Shown: one piece after another, positions 20,763 to 31,345 of the stretch
Position numbering within the stretch: the stretch's first letter is position 1
Layout: every line of letters begins with the position of its first letter
Source of the DNA: Pisolithus tinctorius
Taxonomy: Eukaryota; Basidiomycota; Agaricomycetes; Boletales; Pisolithaceae
NCBI GenBank assembly: GCA_024663395.1
Contig: JANFAH010000001.1
Coordinates: 4,650,001 to 4,714,000 of the forward strand
Direction: 5' to 3'
DNA length: 64,000 bases
Made by a program: the position numbers and the translations under genes
The notes under the pieces: generated by a model
Databases searched by the model: none
What the model was told of the DNA's origin: nothing
Seen by the model: only the letters and a program-made list of their open reading frames with translations

Positions 20763-21663
20763 TGTCATATATAGTTTTCCTTAAGTGAGTTTTGCTTCGA
20801 GTGATGTTGTTCAACTGAGTTGTGCTAACCTTCGGGTGATTCTACTCACCCTGATTTGTAGTTTCGAGTTCTGTTGTTTTTCTTGGTGCTAAATTGTCTT
20901 AAGGACGAGCAGTAGTTGAGAGCACATATGCATATAAGGATAGTAAATACATGACTAATGGAGGTTTGTTTTAGGTACATAAATACGTCTTCGGGCTGCC
21001 TCGTAGAGGGTCAGCGTCCACTGTACCAGCTGCAGCACTGCGTCACACCACATTATCATTCGCACAGAGACTGTGCCTCGAAGAGCAGTCTTTGACTTGC
21101 TCCACACTTGATTTATTACTCACTTGTTCGCTTGCCTGGAGATTATCTCCATCGTCTTTTGGTTTGAGGTTTGGGCCTTGAGGGGAGTGTTTGAGAGGCA
21201 GGGTGTGTGTTCAAGAGGCCAGGTGGCACTTTGCAGGCAGAAAGGGTTGTGTTCGAGGGTGAGAGGATTTGAGGACCAAGAGGGTTTTTTCTACAAAGTT
21301 GGGAGCAGGTCTTGGGAGAGAAGGGAGTCGTGTTCAAGTAGTGCGAGGTTAGAGGGGCAAGGTGCCATGTTCAAAGGTCAAGGGAAGTAGGTGTGAGGGC
21401 AAGGATGTTTGTGTGGGGAGGAGAGCAACCGAGGACAGTCAAATTCTAAACTGCCCCTTGGATGTAGGGAACGAGTTCAAGTTCCCTAGGAGAAGCAGTC
21501 TGGGTCATGAGTTCAGGGGTGGAGAGTTTTCTTTGTTATATTTCCTTCTTTTGTTTTTGCATTGTACCACTGGACTTAGTGGCGAGCAGCCATGTCGCTG
21601 ACTAAGCGCGTGTGCTGTGTTTGCGTGAGTTCAGTTTACCATAACAATGAAGTACATGTCACA
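20763..21663 (+). repeat. Probable 3' LTR of E0
   Basis: A 901-bp segment from TGTCATATATAG to ATGTCACA with TGT...ACA ends, no coding frame, and a purine-rich stretch (AAGAGGAC) shortly upstream. No second copy was found, so this rests on end signature and position after the E0 repeats only. Confidence 0.4.
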
Positions 21664-21930
21664 GGCCCTCAGTAGTAGGGTGATTTTGTCTCGCAATTCA
21701 GCAAGTTTTTGAAGTTAGATTTATTACTTTGGGGAGTACCCAAAGTGCCAGGAGGACTGGCAAGAGGTATTAAACAGGCACAGCTAAGTATCCTTTTACA
21801 GTTCGCATTTTTCACCCTTTTACTACATTTCATTTCTCCAAAACAGGACCTCCCTTTTGGGTCAAGCACAAATCTCACCCATTACTGACTATTACTAATT
21901 CTAGGTACATCTTTTTACCTATTCCTACAC
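21664..21930. other. Interval between E0 and E4
   Basis: AT-rich, no gene seen. Could hold the leader of E4; its 5' LTR was not found. Confidence 0.35.
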
Positions 21931-22950
21931 TGGATAGAGGTTTCACTTCAGGAATCCTCTCAAATCTCTTCACCCACTTGCTTGCCTCGCTTGGTACTCC
22001 CATCCCACCAGTACCCGCCACCTCTTTTCCTGCACTCCCGCCCCCAGCCCAGAACATGATGTCCAGTTCATCATCGAAGGTTACAGTCAGCAATCCCACT
22101 GTTAAAGCCACAGAATTGAAGATTGGTGCTCCATCTGACTTTGATGGAGACCAGAAGAATGCCATGAGCTGGCTGTACTCCATACAGACCTACCTCTTAG
22201 TGAACGAAGAACTGTATGACACTGACACCAAAAAGGTGGTCTACACCCTGTCATACATGAAGAAAGGTGTTGCCTGCTCATGGGCAGCCACCTTCCAGAA
22301 GACCTCTATGGAAAAGAACCCCCTGAGTTTCAGCACTTTTGCCAATTTCACAAAAGATTTCAAGAACTCCTTCACCTCCCCAGACACTGCCAGTACCGCG
22401 ATTGCAAAATTCCATACCATGAAACAAAAGGAGTCAGTTGAACAGTACATTACTGACTTCCAGACTGCTGCCACCGATTCCACCATCACTGAAGATGTCG
22501 CATTGATCGAGTTCTTCTCACAAGGACTCAAACCTTTCATTGCAAATAGTACCCACATGATGGAAACCACTCCCACCAAGATCACTGAGTAGTACACCCA
22601 CATGCAAAAGTTTGATGCAAAGTGGAGGAGGGTGAACAAACTCTCTGGGAAGAAAGAAAAGAAGGCATTCCACCCCAGGAATAGTTTCACTGAAGAAAAA
22701 GACCCCAATGCTATGGATGTAGATGGAGTTAGACTCTCCAAAGAAGAAAGAGACTGACACATCAAGGAAGGAAGATGTTTCGGTTGTGGAAACAAAGGAC
22801 ATCTCTCTTGAGAATGTCCAGACAAGGGAAAGACCCCCCAAAAGAAGGTCAAAAAGATTTGAAAGATCATTGAAGTTGAAGAAAGCGATGATGAAGAAAA
22901 AGTCACTGGTCCCTCCATCACCTTGGTAAACATTGCCAGGGCCCTTGGAA
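21930..22950 (+). pseudogene. Element E4: gypsy-type gag with zinc knuckle
   Basis: A capsid-like frame whose core (DFDGDQKNAMSWLYSIQTYL...TFQKTS) is typical of gypsy gags; best ATG 22057 (MMSSSSSK), though the frame is open from 21978. Stops at 22590-22592 (TAG) and 22756-22758 (TGA). The knuckle CFGCGNKGHLS-stop-EC (22775-22816) has CCHC spacing, broken by a TGA that fits CGA to TGA. CpG is almost absent. Confidence 0.75.
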
Positions 22951-22957
22951 AGGATTT

Positions 22958-23444
22958 TTGAATGGGAACTCTGAGTTGATGCCAGATGTTCCCCATGTTA
23001 AGGACAGTCCTGCTTCTGTTGCTCCTATACTTGTATCTTCTACACCAGAATGTACTATGCAGATCCCAATCTCCCTTTATGCATCAGAAAGGACCACCAA
23101 AGCCATCAACACCACCGCTCTAGTTGACTCTGGAGCAGAAATATCCTGCATTGACTGGGGATTTGTGCGAAAGCACCAAATCCCTACCCAATGACTAGCT
23201 GAACCCATTCTCGCCAAAAACACAGATGGAACCCCAAATTCCAAAGGGAGGATTTTGTTTTCTGCCACCCTGTACTTCAAGGTCAAAGGACTTGTCCACC
23301 AGTCCTCCTTCCATGTCATCAACTGTGGAACGGAAAATGTAATTCTTGGTCTCCCTTGGCTTCAAGAGAATAATCCCATCGTCAATTGGAGGATGGGCAC
23401 ATTATCCATTGATGAAAAGACTGATAGGTCTAAAGAACTAAAAC
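22958..23444 (+). pseudogene. E4 retroviral-type aspartic protease, truncated by E2
   Basis: ALVDSGAEISCID near 23120-23158 holds the catalytic DSG; followed by a TGA (23192-23194) and a frame with NVILGLPWLQENNPIVNW, the second conserved protease region (GLPWL...NP.I.W). The frame stops at the left edge of E2. Confidence 0.75.
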
Positions 23445-24030
23445 TGTCATGACTGTGTCCAGACCACCCTAGACTGGCTCTACACTGGTCTCAACTGGTC
23501 CCATCCAACCCTTTCCCTGGTCCTGGCCTTAACCCTTCGACCCAGAAACATGTTAGCTTGTGTGGCACTGCAAGGCAGTGCCCAGTCGAGTTGTCCCCTC
23601 AGTTAGTACCAGGCCAGTGTAACACCCAGCCCAGCCACATGTCCTGCCCTGGTTCCTGGTAATCCCTTGTTCATACTCTTTGCTTGATGAGATTCTTTGT
23701 AACACTACTTACCAATCTGTTTGCCAATCATCGCTGTACCAGCACAGACTGGTCTCTGGTGCTACATTACACTTAGGTTACTTCTAGTATTTAAGCTGTA
23801 GGATATTCTGTTTAGCCTCAGTCTGAAATCAATCTAGTTCTCGTCATAACCCAGTCTCCCTGACTCTCTGTCTTCTGTCTCTCGACTGGACTACAACCCA
23901 CACAAGGGAATAGCGCTGTGCCATCAGTCACTAAGTCCAATAGTCTAAATCCCTTAGTATCTCATGTTACCCTCTGACCCCTGATTGGACTCTGGACCAG
24001 TCTTGGACTGGTGAAGACCCGGACTTAACA
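23445..24030 (+). repeat. E2 5' LTR
   Basis: Starts TGTCATGACTGTG, ends CGGACTTAACA. Holds TATTTAA (23788-23794), predicted start AGTCTGAAAT (23820) and the U5 hairpin with loop AAGGGAATAGC (about 23899-23920). Confidence 0.9.
23788..23829 (+). promoter_or_regulatory. E2 core promoter and predicted transcript start
   Basis: TATTTAA at 23788-23794 lies 32 nt before AGTCTGAAAT (23820-23829), the counterpart of the E1 and E3 starts. Confidence 0.55.
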
Positions 24031-24032
24031 GT

Positions 24033-24042
24033 ATTTCAGACT
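24033..24042 (+). other. E2 self-priming site
   Basis: ATTTCAGACT, two bases after the LTR, is the reverse complement of AGTCTGAAAT at 23820-23829. The one-base shortening relative to E1 is present at both sites. Confidence 0.75.
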
Positions 24043-24098
24043 CACACTTGTGTGGGTCACCACCTTTCTGTCCAAGTCTTGAACAATACTCTCTCAGC

Positions 24099-25477
24099 AT
24101 GCCTACCCAAACTAGAACCCAAGCAGCACAGGCATGTGCTACCACCAACCCAGATTCCGCCTCTGCAGTCACTACACCGCACTGCTGCCCTAGTGTCCTT
24201 AGGGACAGCCAGAAGGTCACCTGGTGAAGTTAACAACTTCAGAGGCTTCTCAGCCCGTAAATCCACTACCCCCATCCCTAATCAACCTCTTGCACCCACT
24301 AATGATCTGGAAGATGAACCGGACCTGGACAAACCAGATGACTTCAATCCCAGTGGTAATGACCCCAGTGATGATGGTCCTGGTGATGACAGGCCAGGAG
24401 ATGACCTGGATAATGATGATGATGAACCCCTCCCAGAAGGTGATGTCGAGCCAGGTGTAACCATGCTGGACAACCTCGCTAAAGCCATTGAGCTCCTTGC
24501 ATGCAATGCTCACACCGGCTCTGAGTCATCCTCCAGAACCAAGTTGTGTGAACCGGACACTTCGATGGGACAGACCCAAAGAAGCTGTGTGCATTTCTTA
24601 TCCAGTGTGAACTTAACTTCTGGGACTGGCCCTGGGCCTTTTGAAGTGATCAAGCCAAGGTCACTTTCGTGCAGTCATTCCTGAAAGGGATGGCTCTCAA
24701 GTGGTTCAAACTGGACTTACTGGGACTGAGGACCCGGAGGATCAGCCCTACTGGATGGACTCTTGGAAGAAGTTTGTCATAGAACTTCAAACCACTTTTG
24801 GACCCCACAACCTGGTGGCTGACACTGAAAGCCAGCTAGACCACCTCCAGATGAAGGATAATCACTGGGTCAACAAGTACATGGTCGAATTCAACTGGCT
24901 TGCCTCACAAGTCTGGGGATATGGTGATGGCGCCCTGTGCCACTTCTTTTACACCGGTCTCCCTGACCACATCAAAGATGAGGTCTGCCAGGTTGGAAAA
25001 CCAAGAACCCTGCACGAGCTCTGACACCTAGCTCAGGAGATTGATGCATGCTACTGGGAACGCAAAGAGGAGGTTCAGCGGTCCAGTAAGCACCAGGGGT
25101 TGTCCTCTGGTAGCAAGTCTACTCCCAACCCTGGTCACAACAACCAGCCCAAGTCCAGTCAAGAGAAGTCAAAGACCAGCAATAATTCCGGAAATGGCAA
25201 CTCCGGTAACCAGCCCCCATCCAAACCTGCCTCAACCAGTCATACTGGCTCTAACACACCCAAGCCAGACTCTAACAAACTAGGCAAGGACAGCAAGTTG
25301 ACACTGGAGGAGTGCAAGCATCACAGAGACAATAACCTTTGCATGTTCTGTGGGGGAACCGGACATTTCGCAGATAAGTGTCCCAAGAAAGCCAGGAAAG
25401 CCAAAGCTCACACTGCGGCCACCTCTGAGGCAGCACCAGCCCCAACCTCAGGCTCTGCCCCCGAGGCAAAAAAATAG
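24099..25477 (+). pseudogene. E2 gag with CCHC knuckle, frameshifted
   Basis: ATG 24099 (MPTQTRTQAAQ) corresponds to the E1 start MTRTRTQARA. Frameshifts near 24200 and 24560 and a TGA at 25022-25024 break the frame, but the acidic region, gag core (WMDSWKKFVIELQTTFGPHN) and knuckle CMFCGGTGHFADKC (25342-25381) are recognisable. Ends at TAG 25475-25477 right after the slippery A-run. Confidence 0.85.
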
Positions 25478-25515
25478 GTAGCAGCTCTCAGGACTCCGCA
25501 CAGACTGAGAGCTGC
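25468..25515 (+). promoter_or_regulatory. E2 -1 ribosomal frameshift signal
   Basis: A-AAA-AAA (25468-25474) before the gag TAG, 6-nt spacer, then an 11-bp perfect stem: GCAGCTCTCAG (25481-25491) with CTGAGAGCTGC (25505-25515), loop 13 nt. The -1 frame is open into pol. Confidence 0.78.
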
Positions 25516-28500
25516 ATTGACTCCGGCTGTGCACCCATGGAGGCTTGTCTCAACATGTCTGCTCTTTCTAATCCAAACTCGTTAACCCCCCTTGTTTCTA
25601 TTGTCAGTCATGATTTACCCCGGTTTCATACACTAGTGGACTCCAGTTCCACACATAGCTTCATAGATAAAGACTTTGTTAATCAACACTCTTTTGCCCC
25701 TTATCCCATGTCCCCTATCCAACTCCAGCTCTTTGATGGGTCATCAAGTTTCATTATCACCCAAGCAGTAGATCTTTCGGTTCAATTTGCAACTGGCGAT
25801 GTCACCCCGGTAACCCTGTTTCAAGCCCCATTGGATTCTGAATGTAAGATAGTCCTTGGACATGACTGGCTCACCTGCTACAATCCATCGATTGATTGGG
25901 TTTTGAGCAGTCTAACTTTCCAGACATCTACAGGAGGAATGCCAACCCCATCGACACCCCCTGCCACACCAGTCTTAACCAGTCTTCCCAAACCCAGTCT
26001 ACCTGACCAACCCAACCCCAGCCCCATGCCATCTGTACCATCTGTCAACTCACCAGTTCGCACCCCCCTGAAAGCTCCCCCTATTGCCCTGATCAATGCA
26101 GCTGCATATGTACACGCTTGCAAACTAGAGGGATCCACCCAATTCCAACTCCATCTACACCCATTGGACCCGGTCCTGGCCTGGTCTACCTCTACCGGTC
26201 CTCCACCAGACCTGGCTGGTGTACCAAAGGACTACCACAACTTTGCTGATGTCTTTAGCAAAGCCAAGGCTTCTACTCTCCCCCCATGCCGGGAGTACGA
26301 CCTTAAGATCAAATTGGAAGAGGGTGCTACTCCACCTGTAGGAACCATCTACTCACTATCCCTGGTCAAGCTACAAGCTCTCCAGGCATTCATTGACAAA
26401 AACCTGACTACTGGTTTCATCCAGCCCACTTCTTCCCCCTATGCTGCACTGGTCCTCTTCGTAAAAAAGAAGGATGGTTCACTCTGGTTATGTGTTGACT
26501 TCTGGGGCCTTAACAAGATCACCAAGAAAGACCGGTATCCCCTACCACTAATATCTGATCTACTAGACTCCCCTAGTCACGCCAAAATCTACACTAAGAT
26601 TGACTTAAGGCACACGTACCATCTCGTCTGGATTGCACCCAGTGATGAGTGGAAAATGGCCTTTAGAATGTGCTATGGGTCTTATGAGTGGTTGGTGATG
26701 CCTTTCAGCCTTACCAATGCCCTGGCCACCTTCCAGCAGTTGGTCAACTCAATCTTTGTGGATATGCTAGATGTCTGTGTTGTCATCTACCTTGACAACA
26801 TCTTAATCTACTCTGGAGATGAGTCATCACACAAGCAGCACGTCCAGGAGGTTCTTTGCCAGCTCTGGTTGCATGGCTTGTATGCCAAACCAGAGAAGTG
26901 CAAATTCCACTTGGACTCTGTGGAATACTTGGGTTACCACTTGTCCCCGACCGGCCTTACCATGTCCTCAGAAAAAGTCAAAGCTATCTGCGACTGGCCT
27001 GAGCCCCAGAAGGTAAAGGACATTCAGTCCTTCCTGGGCTTTGCCAATTTCTATCGCCGGTTCATTTTTAACTACTTGGACATAGTGGTACCTCTAACCC
27101 AGTTGACATGCAAAGGTGCTCCCTGGAATTTTTCTGATGAGTGCCACCGGTCTTTCAACAAACTCAAGCAGGCCTTCACCACTGCCCCAGTCCTAACTCA
27201 CTTTTCCCCAGAAGCTCCTATTACTGTTGAGACTGATGCTTCTGACTACACCATAGCTGGTATTCTGTCCATCACCAGTGGTGATGGTCAAATCTGGCTG
27301 GTCACATTCTATTCTCACACCTTAACAGCCCCAGAGCTAAATTATGACACTCATGACAAGGAATTACTCGCGATCTTCGAGGCATTCCAGACATGGCAGC
27401 ATTACTTAGAAGGCTCTGCAGTACTGGTTGACGTTGTCACTGATCACAAGAACCTGGAGTACTTCTCCACCTCGAAGGTACTGACCCAGCACCAAGCACG
27501 CTGGTCTGAGTTTCTGTCCCAGTTCAATATGGTTATCCAGTTCAGACCTGGTAAACTCAGTGCTAAGCCTGATGCCCTAACTAGACGATGGGATGTCTAC
27601 CCCAAAGAGGGGGATAGCGACTACACCCAGGTCAACCCACAGAACCTCAGACTGGTCTTCACACAGGAACAGCTAGCCACCTCCCTGCACACCACCTACC
27701 TTGAATACCTGGTCCTACATGCTGTTGCACTGATGGACATGGAGAAGTTGCATAATGATATTCTCTCAGCCCTACCCTCAGACCCGGTCGCCCAAGTCCA
27801 GTTCTCAGACACATCAGACTCCTGGTGGTCAGTTGATGACACTGGCTTCCTCTGTCTAGATGGAAGAATCTACGTACCAGACTCTAACGACCTTTGCCTT
27901 TGTGTCTTGGGGTTTAAACATGACCATCCCTTGTCCAGCCACTTTGGCCAAAACAGATCATTAGAACTTGTTTGGCAAGAGTACACCTGGCCCAGCCTAA
28001 GGACATTTGTCAAAGACTATGTCCGGTCTTGTACTACCTGTGCCCAGGCCAAGGTACCCTGCCACCGGCCTTACGGCCTACTCAAACAACTCCTGGTTCC
28101 AGAGAAGCCATGGAATTCCATCTCAATGGATTTCATAGAACAACTCCCGGCCTCAACCGGCTTTACCGCCATCCTCATCATGGTCGACCAGCTCTCAAAG
28201 CAAGCCATCTTCATACCTACTCATGACACCATCACAGCCCCTGAGCTCGCCAAGCTCTTCCTCATGCATGTATTCTGTAAGCACGGTGTACCGGCCCATG
28301 TAACCTCAGACTGGGGATCAGAGTTCATGTCCCACTTCTTCCGGTCTCTAGGTAAAGCTCTAGACATGCGTCTACATTTCACCTCCGGGTATCACCCAAA
28401 GGGGGATGGTCAGACAGAGTGCACCAACCAGACCCTCAAACAGTATCTCCAGGTCTACTGCAACTATCAGCAGGTGGGCCGAATTACTACTGCTAGCTGA

Positions 28501-29197
28501 GTTTGCCTACAACAATGCACCCAGCACTATGACCAGGGTATCACCCTTCTTCGCTAATAAGGGTTACCACCCTAATATATCAGTCTTCCCTGAGTGCTAC
28601 CTCACATCTAACCAGGCTTGTGATTACGCAGTCAACTTAGATTCACTGCACCAGTACCTATGTGAAGAAATGGCTCTTGCCCAGCAATGCTACCAAGGAC
28701 TGGCAGATGCTAAGTGCATGCCAGCCCCGGACTTCAAAGTGGGCGACAATGTCTATGTAAAAGCCAAGTACTTCCGGTCGACCCAGCCCTCCAAGAAACT
28801 GAGCAAGAAGAACCTTGGGCCCTATCCCATAATAGCCCAGGCCAGCTCTCACTCATTCACCCTGTGTTTACCAGACTCTATGCATGCTGTACACCTGGTC
28901 TTCCACGTATCCCAACTCAAACTGGCCATTCCAAACACCATACCCAACCAGTCTCAACCTCCACCCCCACCAGTAGATGTCGACAGCGACTTAGAATTCG
29001 AAGTAGCAGAGATACTCAATTCAAAGGTCGACCAGCACAGAAAGTGTTGGTTGCAGTACCTGGTCCAGTGGACCAGTTATGAGGGAACTGACAAAGAGAC
29101 TACCTGGGTACTAGCAACAGAGCTGGACAATGCTTCAGAACTTGTCCAAGAGTATCATGACTGGTACCCAGACAAATCTGGTCCTTTCAAGAAATAA
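25468..29197 (+). pseudogene. E2 pol: nearly full length, one frameshift
   Basis: A 987-codon frame from 25537 carries protease (catalytic box reads DSS instead of DSG, near 25640), RT with YLDN (26788-26799), RNase H VETDASD, integrase with the H-H and SCTTCAQAK zinc site, MDFIEQLP, TSDWGSEF and the E in GQTECTNQT. A 5-bp loss at 28474/28475 shifts the frame; the rest (to 29197) encodes the integrase end and a chromodomain (LEFEVAEILNSKV...YLVQWTSYEGT). Many Arg to Trp, Cys, Gln or His changes relative to E1 and E3 fit CpG transitions, yet no nonsense codon is present in pol. Confidence 0.93.
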
Positions 29198-29379
29198 CAT
29201 AGAACCAGTCTCAAGCTTTCTTTCTCCTTATCTGTTTCTCCTATCTCATAGTACTTACCATGTCTTGATTTCCTTTACTTTTCCCTTATTTGCTTTCTTT
29301 CATACTTCAGAACCAGAACCGGGCATTGGCATTCACAAGCGTACAGAAAGGGAAAACACTACTCTATGCGCATGCGACT

Positions 29380-30439
29380 TCAGACTTGGGACCCAGTGGA
29401 ACTGGCACCGGCCTGGTCACCTGACTCAGACTGGGACCGGCTTTCCTCTTCTTCCTCCCTCAGCCCAGCCAGCTCTTCATCGAGCCCCTCAGTGTCCCAG
29501 TCTTCCTTGTCAGTGGTATCCCAGTCTGAAGGCACATCCGGCACTAGAAATTCAAAGTGTTCTTCAACATACATTTCATAGGACTGGGCGAACTGGTAGA
29601 AGTTCCTCAAGACCTCCCACTGGGCCACTGTCAGGCCGACCACATTGTCAGCCACACACTCCACCACTTTGATCAGATGCTCCATCTGATCACTGGTGAC
29701 AGGGCCAGCCCTGGTCTCTTCACCAGCCTTCTTTGTTGATGGTCCCTCACCCACATCTTCGTCCTCATCACCTGTGCCCTCGAGTACTTTGGCAGATGGC
29801 TGCCTCGATCTTTTCTTCTTCTCCCCAGCGTGAGGGGAGGTCACATTGGCCTTCCTCTTCCCCTTGTCCCCAGCTGGTCCAACACTGGAACCAGCCTCAC
29901 CTTCGACTGGCCACTGGCAGTGCTCCTTGAGTTCATTGCACCAGTTGCATGCCAGATGCTTCTTCTTGCCATTGGTGTTGCGAAGGCAGGAGGTGTTTGT
30001 CCAGGCACTGTGAAGACAACTGGTAGAAATGTTGGTCAGAAAAAAAAAAAAAAAACACCAGTGGTAGTCTTGACAACACTCACCGAGGATTCATCACCTC
30101 CACATTTGACCTGGCCCTGGTCGAACTACCCACCAGGGCATCAGCCTGCCAGCTCTCAGCCTCCTTTCTGGCCTCTTCGGCCTTGCGCACAGCCTCTATC
30201 CTCTGTGCCTCTGCCTCTGCACATGCCCTTTCCTCTTCGAGCCAGGCTTGCTCCTGTTTCTCTGCCTCCAACCAGGCTTCCTCCTGCACCCTAGCCTTGC
30301 ACCTCTTGCATTTGGCCAGCTTTCCCTGGATGGCCTCGTCATTGTTGTCACTGCCTACCTGCAGCTCTGCACTCATAGCCCAAGTCAGGTTGGGCAGTAG
30401 GTCTTGATTGTAGGGTGTTCTGGACTGGTGAATAGACAT
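29380..30439 (-). CDS. E2 antisense accessory protein (two exons, coiled coil plus Cys cluster)
   Basis: Exon 1 30439-30084, GT-AG intron 30083-30020 (GTGAGT start, CTGAC branch-like site after a 16-T tract, CTACCAG end), exon 2 30019-29380. The joined frame is 331 codons plus stop, with no internal stop. The MSIHQ start and ELQVGSD block match the E1 antisense protein. Residues about 35-100 are Ala/Glu/Arg coiled coil; cysteines at 120, 130, 143, 146 and 153 repeat the E1 pattern with one Cys missing; KGKRK and EKKKRSR are basic patches; the C-terminus (MEHLIKVVECVADN...FEFL, then acidic) aligns with E1. The splice model is mine and not confirmed by RNA. Confidence 0.65.
30020..30083 (-). 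other. Antisense-oriented GT-AG intron in E2
   Basis: 64 nt, GTGAGT...CTACCAG on the minus strand. Its removal restores one reading frame across the Cys cluster. It is not an intron in the sense transcript, so it survives retrotransposition. Confidence 0.65.
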
Positions 30440-30557
30440 GTCAAAGTGAAGAACCAAACCTGGGGTGGACTGGTCTTAAGTCCACCAGTTTTCAAGGTCA
30501 GACACAAAATTTTCGTTCTCAGCATTGTCCTCATTGGAGCCTCGTGGGCTTGGCTCC

Positions 30558-30567
30558 AAGAGGGGGA
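30558..30567 (+). other. E2 polypurine tract
   Basis: AAGAGGGGGA three bases before the 3' LTR, in the position of the E1 tract. Confidence 0.75.
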
Positions 30568-30570
30568 TAC

Positions 30571-31139
30571 TGTCATGACCATGTCCAGACCACCCTAGAC
30601 TGGCTCTACACCAGTCTCGACCAGTCCCATCCAACCCTTTCCCCAGTCCCAGCCTTAACCCTTCGACCCAGAAATGTGTTAGCTTGTGTGGCACTGCAAG
30701 GCAGTGCCCAGTCAAGTTGTCCCCTCAGTTAGTACTGGGCTGGTGTAACACCCAGCCCAGCCACATGTCCTGCCCCAGTTCCTGGTAATCCCTTGTTCAT
30801 ACTCTTTGCTTGATAAGATTCTTTGTAACACTACTTACCAATGTGTTTACCAATAATCGCTGTACTGGTGCTACGTTACACTTAGGTTACTTCTAGTATT
30901 TAAGCCATAGGATAATCTGTTTTAGCCTCAGTCTGAAATCAATCTAGTCTCGTCTTAACCCAGTCTCTCTCATTCTCTGTCTTCTGCCTCTCGACCGGAC
31001 TACAGCCCATGCAAGGGAATAGTGCTGCGTCCTCAGTCGCTAAGTCCAATAGTCCAAAACCCTTAGTATCTCGTATTACCCTCTGACCCCTGGCCGGACT
31101 CCAGACCGGCCTTGGACCGGTGAAGACCCAGACTTAACA
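30571..31139 (+). repeat. E2 3' LTR
   Basis: TGTCATGACC to GACTTAACA, 17 bp shorter than the 5' LTR by a deletion near 30863. U5 hairpin decayed on both arms. Confidence 0.9.
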
Positions 31140-31345
31140 CCTCCATCCCTGTCAGGACTATTGCTATCTGAACAAGAATACAGTCAAGGATGCTTATCCC
31201 CTTCCCCTCATTTCAGATCTTGTCAACAAACTTAAAGGAGCATCTATCTTCACAAAGATGGATGTAAGATCAGGCTACAACAATGTCCACATCAAGGAAG
31301 GGGACCAATGGAAAGCCACGTTTATCATGCACCATGTCCCAGACA
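31140..31345 (+). pseudogene. E4 reverse transcriptase, N-terminal remnant
   Basis: [28 protein letters not shown]...[24 protein letters not shown] is the RT fingers region of a second gypsy type (QDYR.LN, AYPLP, GYN..RI). After 31345 the frame runs into unrelated codons: the palm, YVDD box and most of RNase H are deleted before the integrase begins. Confidence 0.82.

Larger units (their letters stand above)
23445..31139 (+). mobile_element. E2: chromodomain Ty3/gypsy retrotransposon, CpG-depleted
   Basis: LTRs 23445-24030 (586 bp) and 30571-31139 (569 bp, with a 17-bp internal deletion), same internal plan as E1 and E3. It sits between the protease and RT of E4. The flanking 5-mers (AAAAC left, CCTCC right) do not match, and E4 sequence between protease and RT is missing, so a deletion or recombination followed insertion. 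Confidence 0.92.

Noticed and set aside
30041..30056. A16 run in E2 as a retroposon tail
   Set aside because: On the antisense strand it is the T-tract before a 3' splice site; no insertion boundaries are visible.
23445..31139. E2 and E1 as copies of one family
   Set aside because: LTRs differ in length and sequence and priming, frameshift and U5 signals are family-specific; they are related but distinct families.
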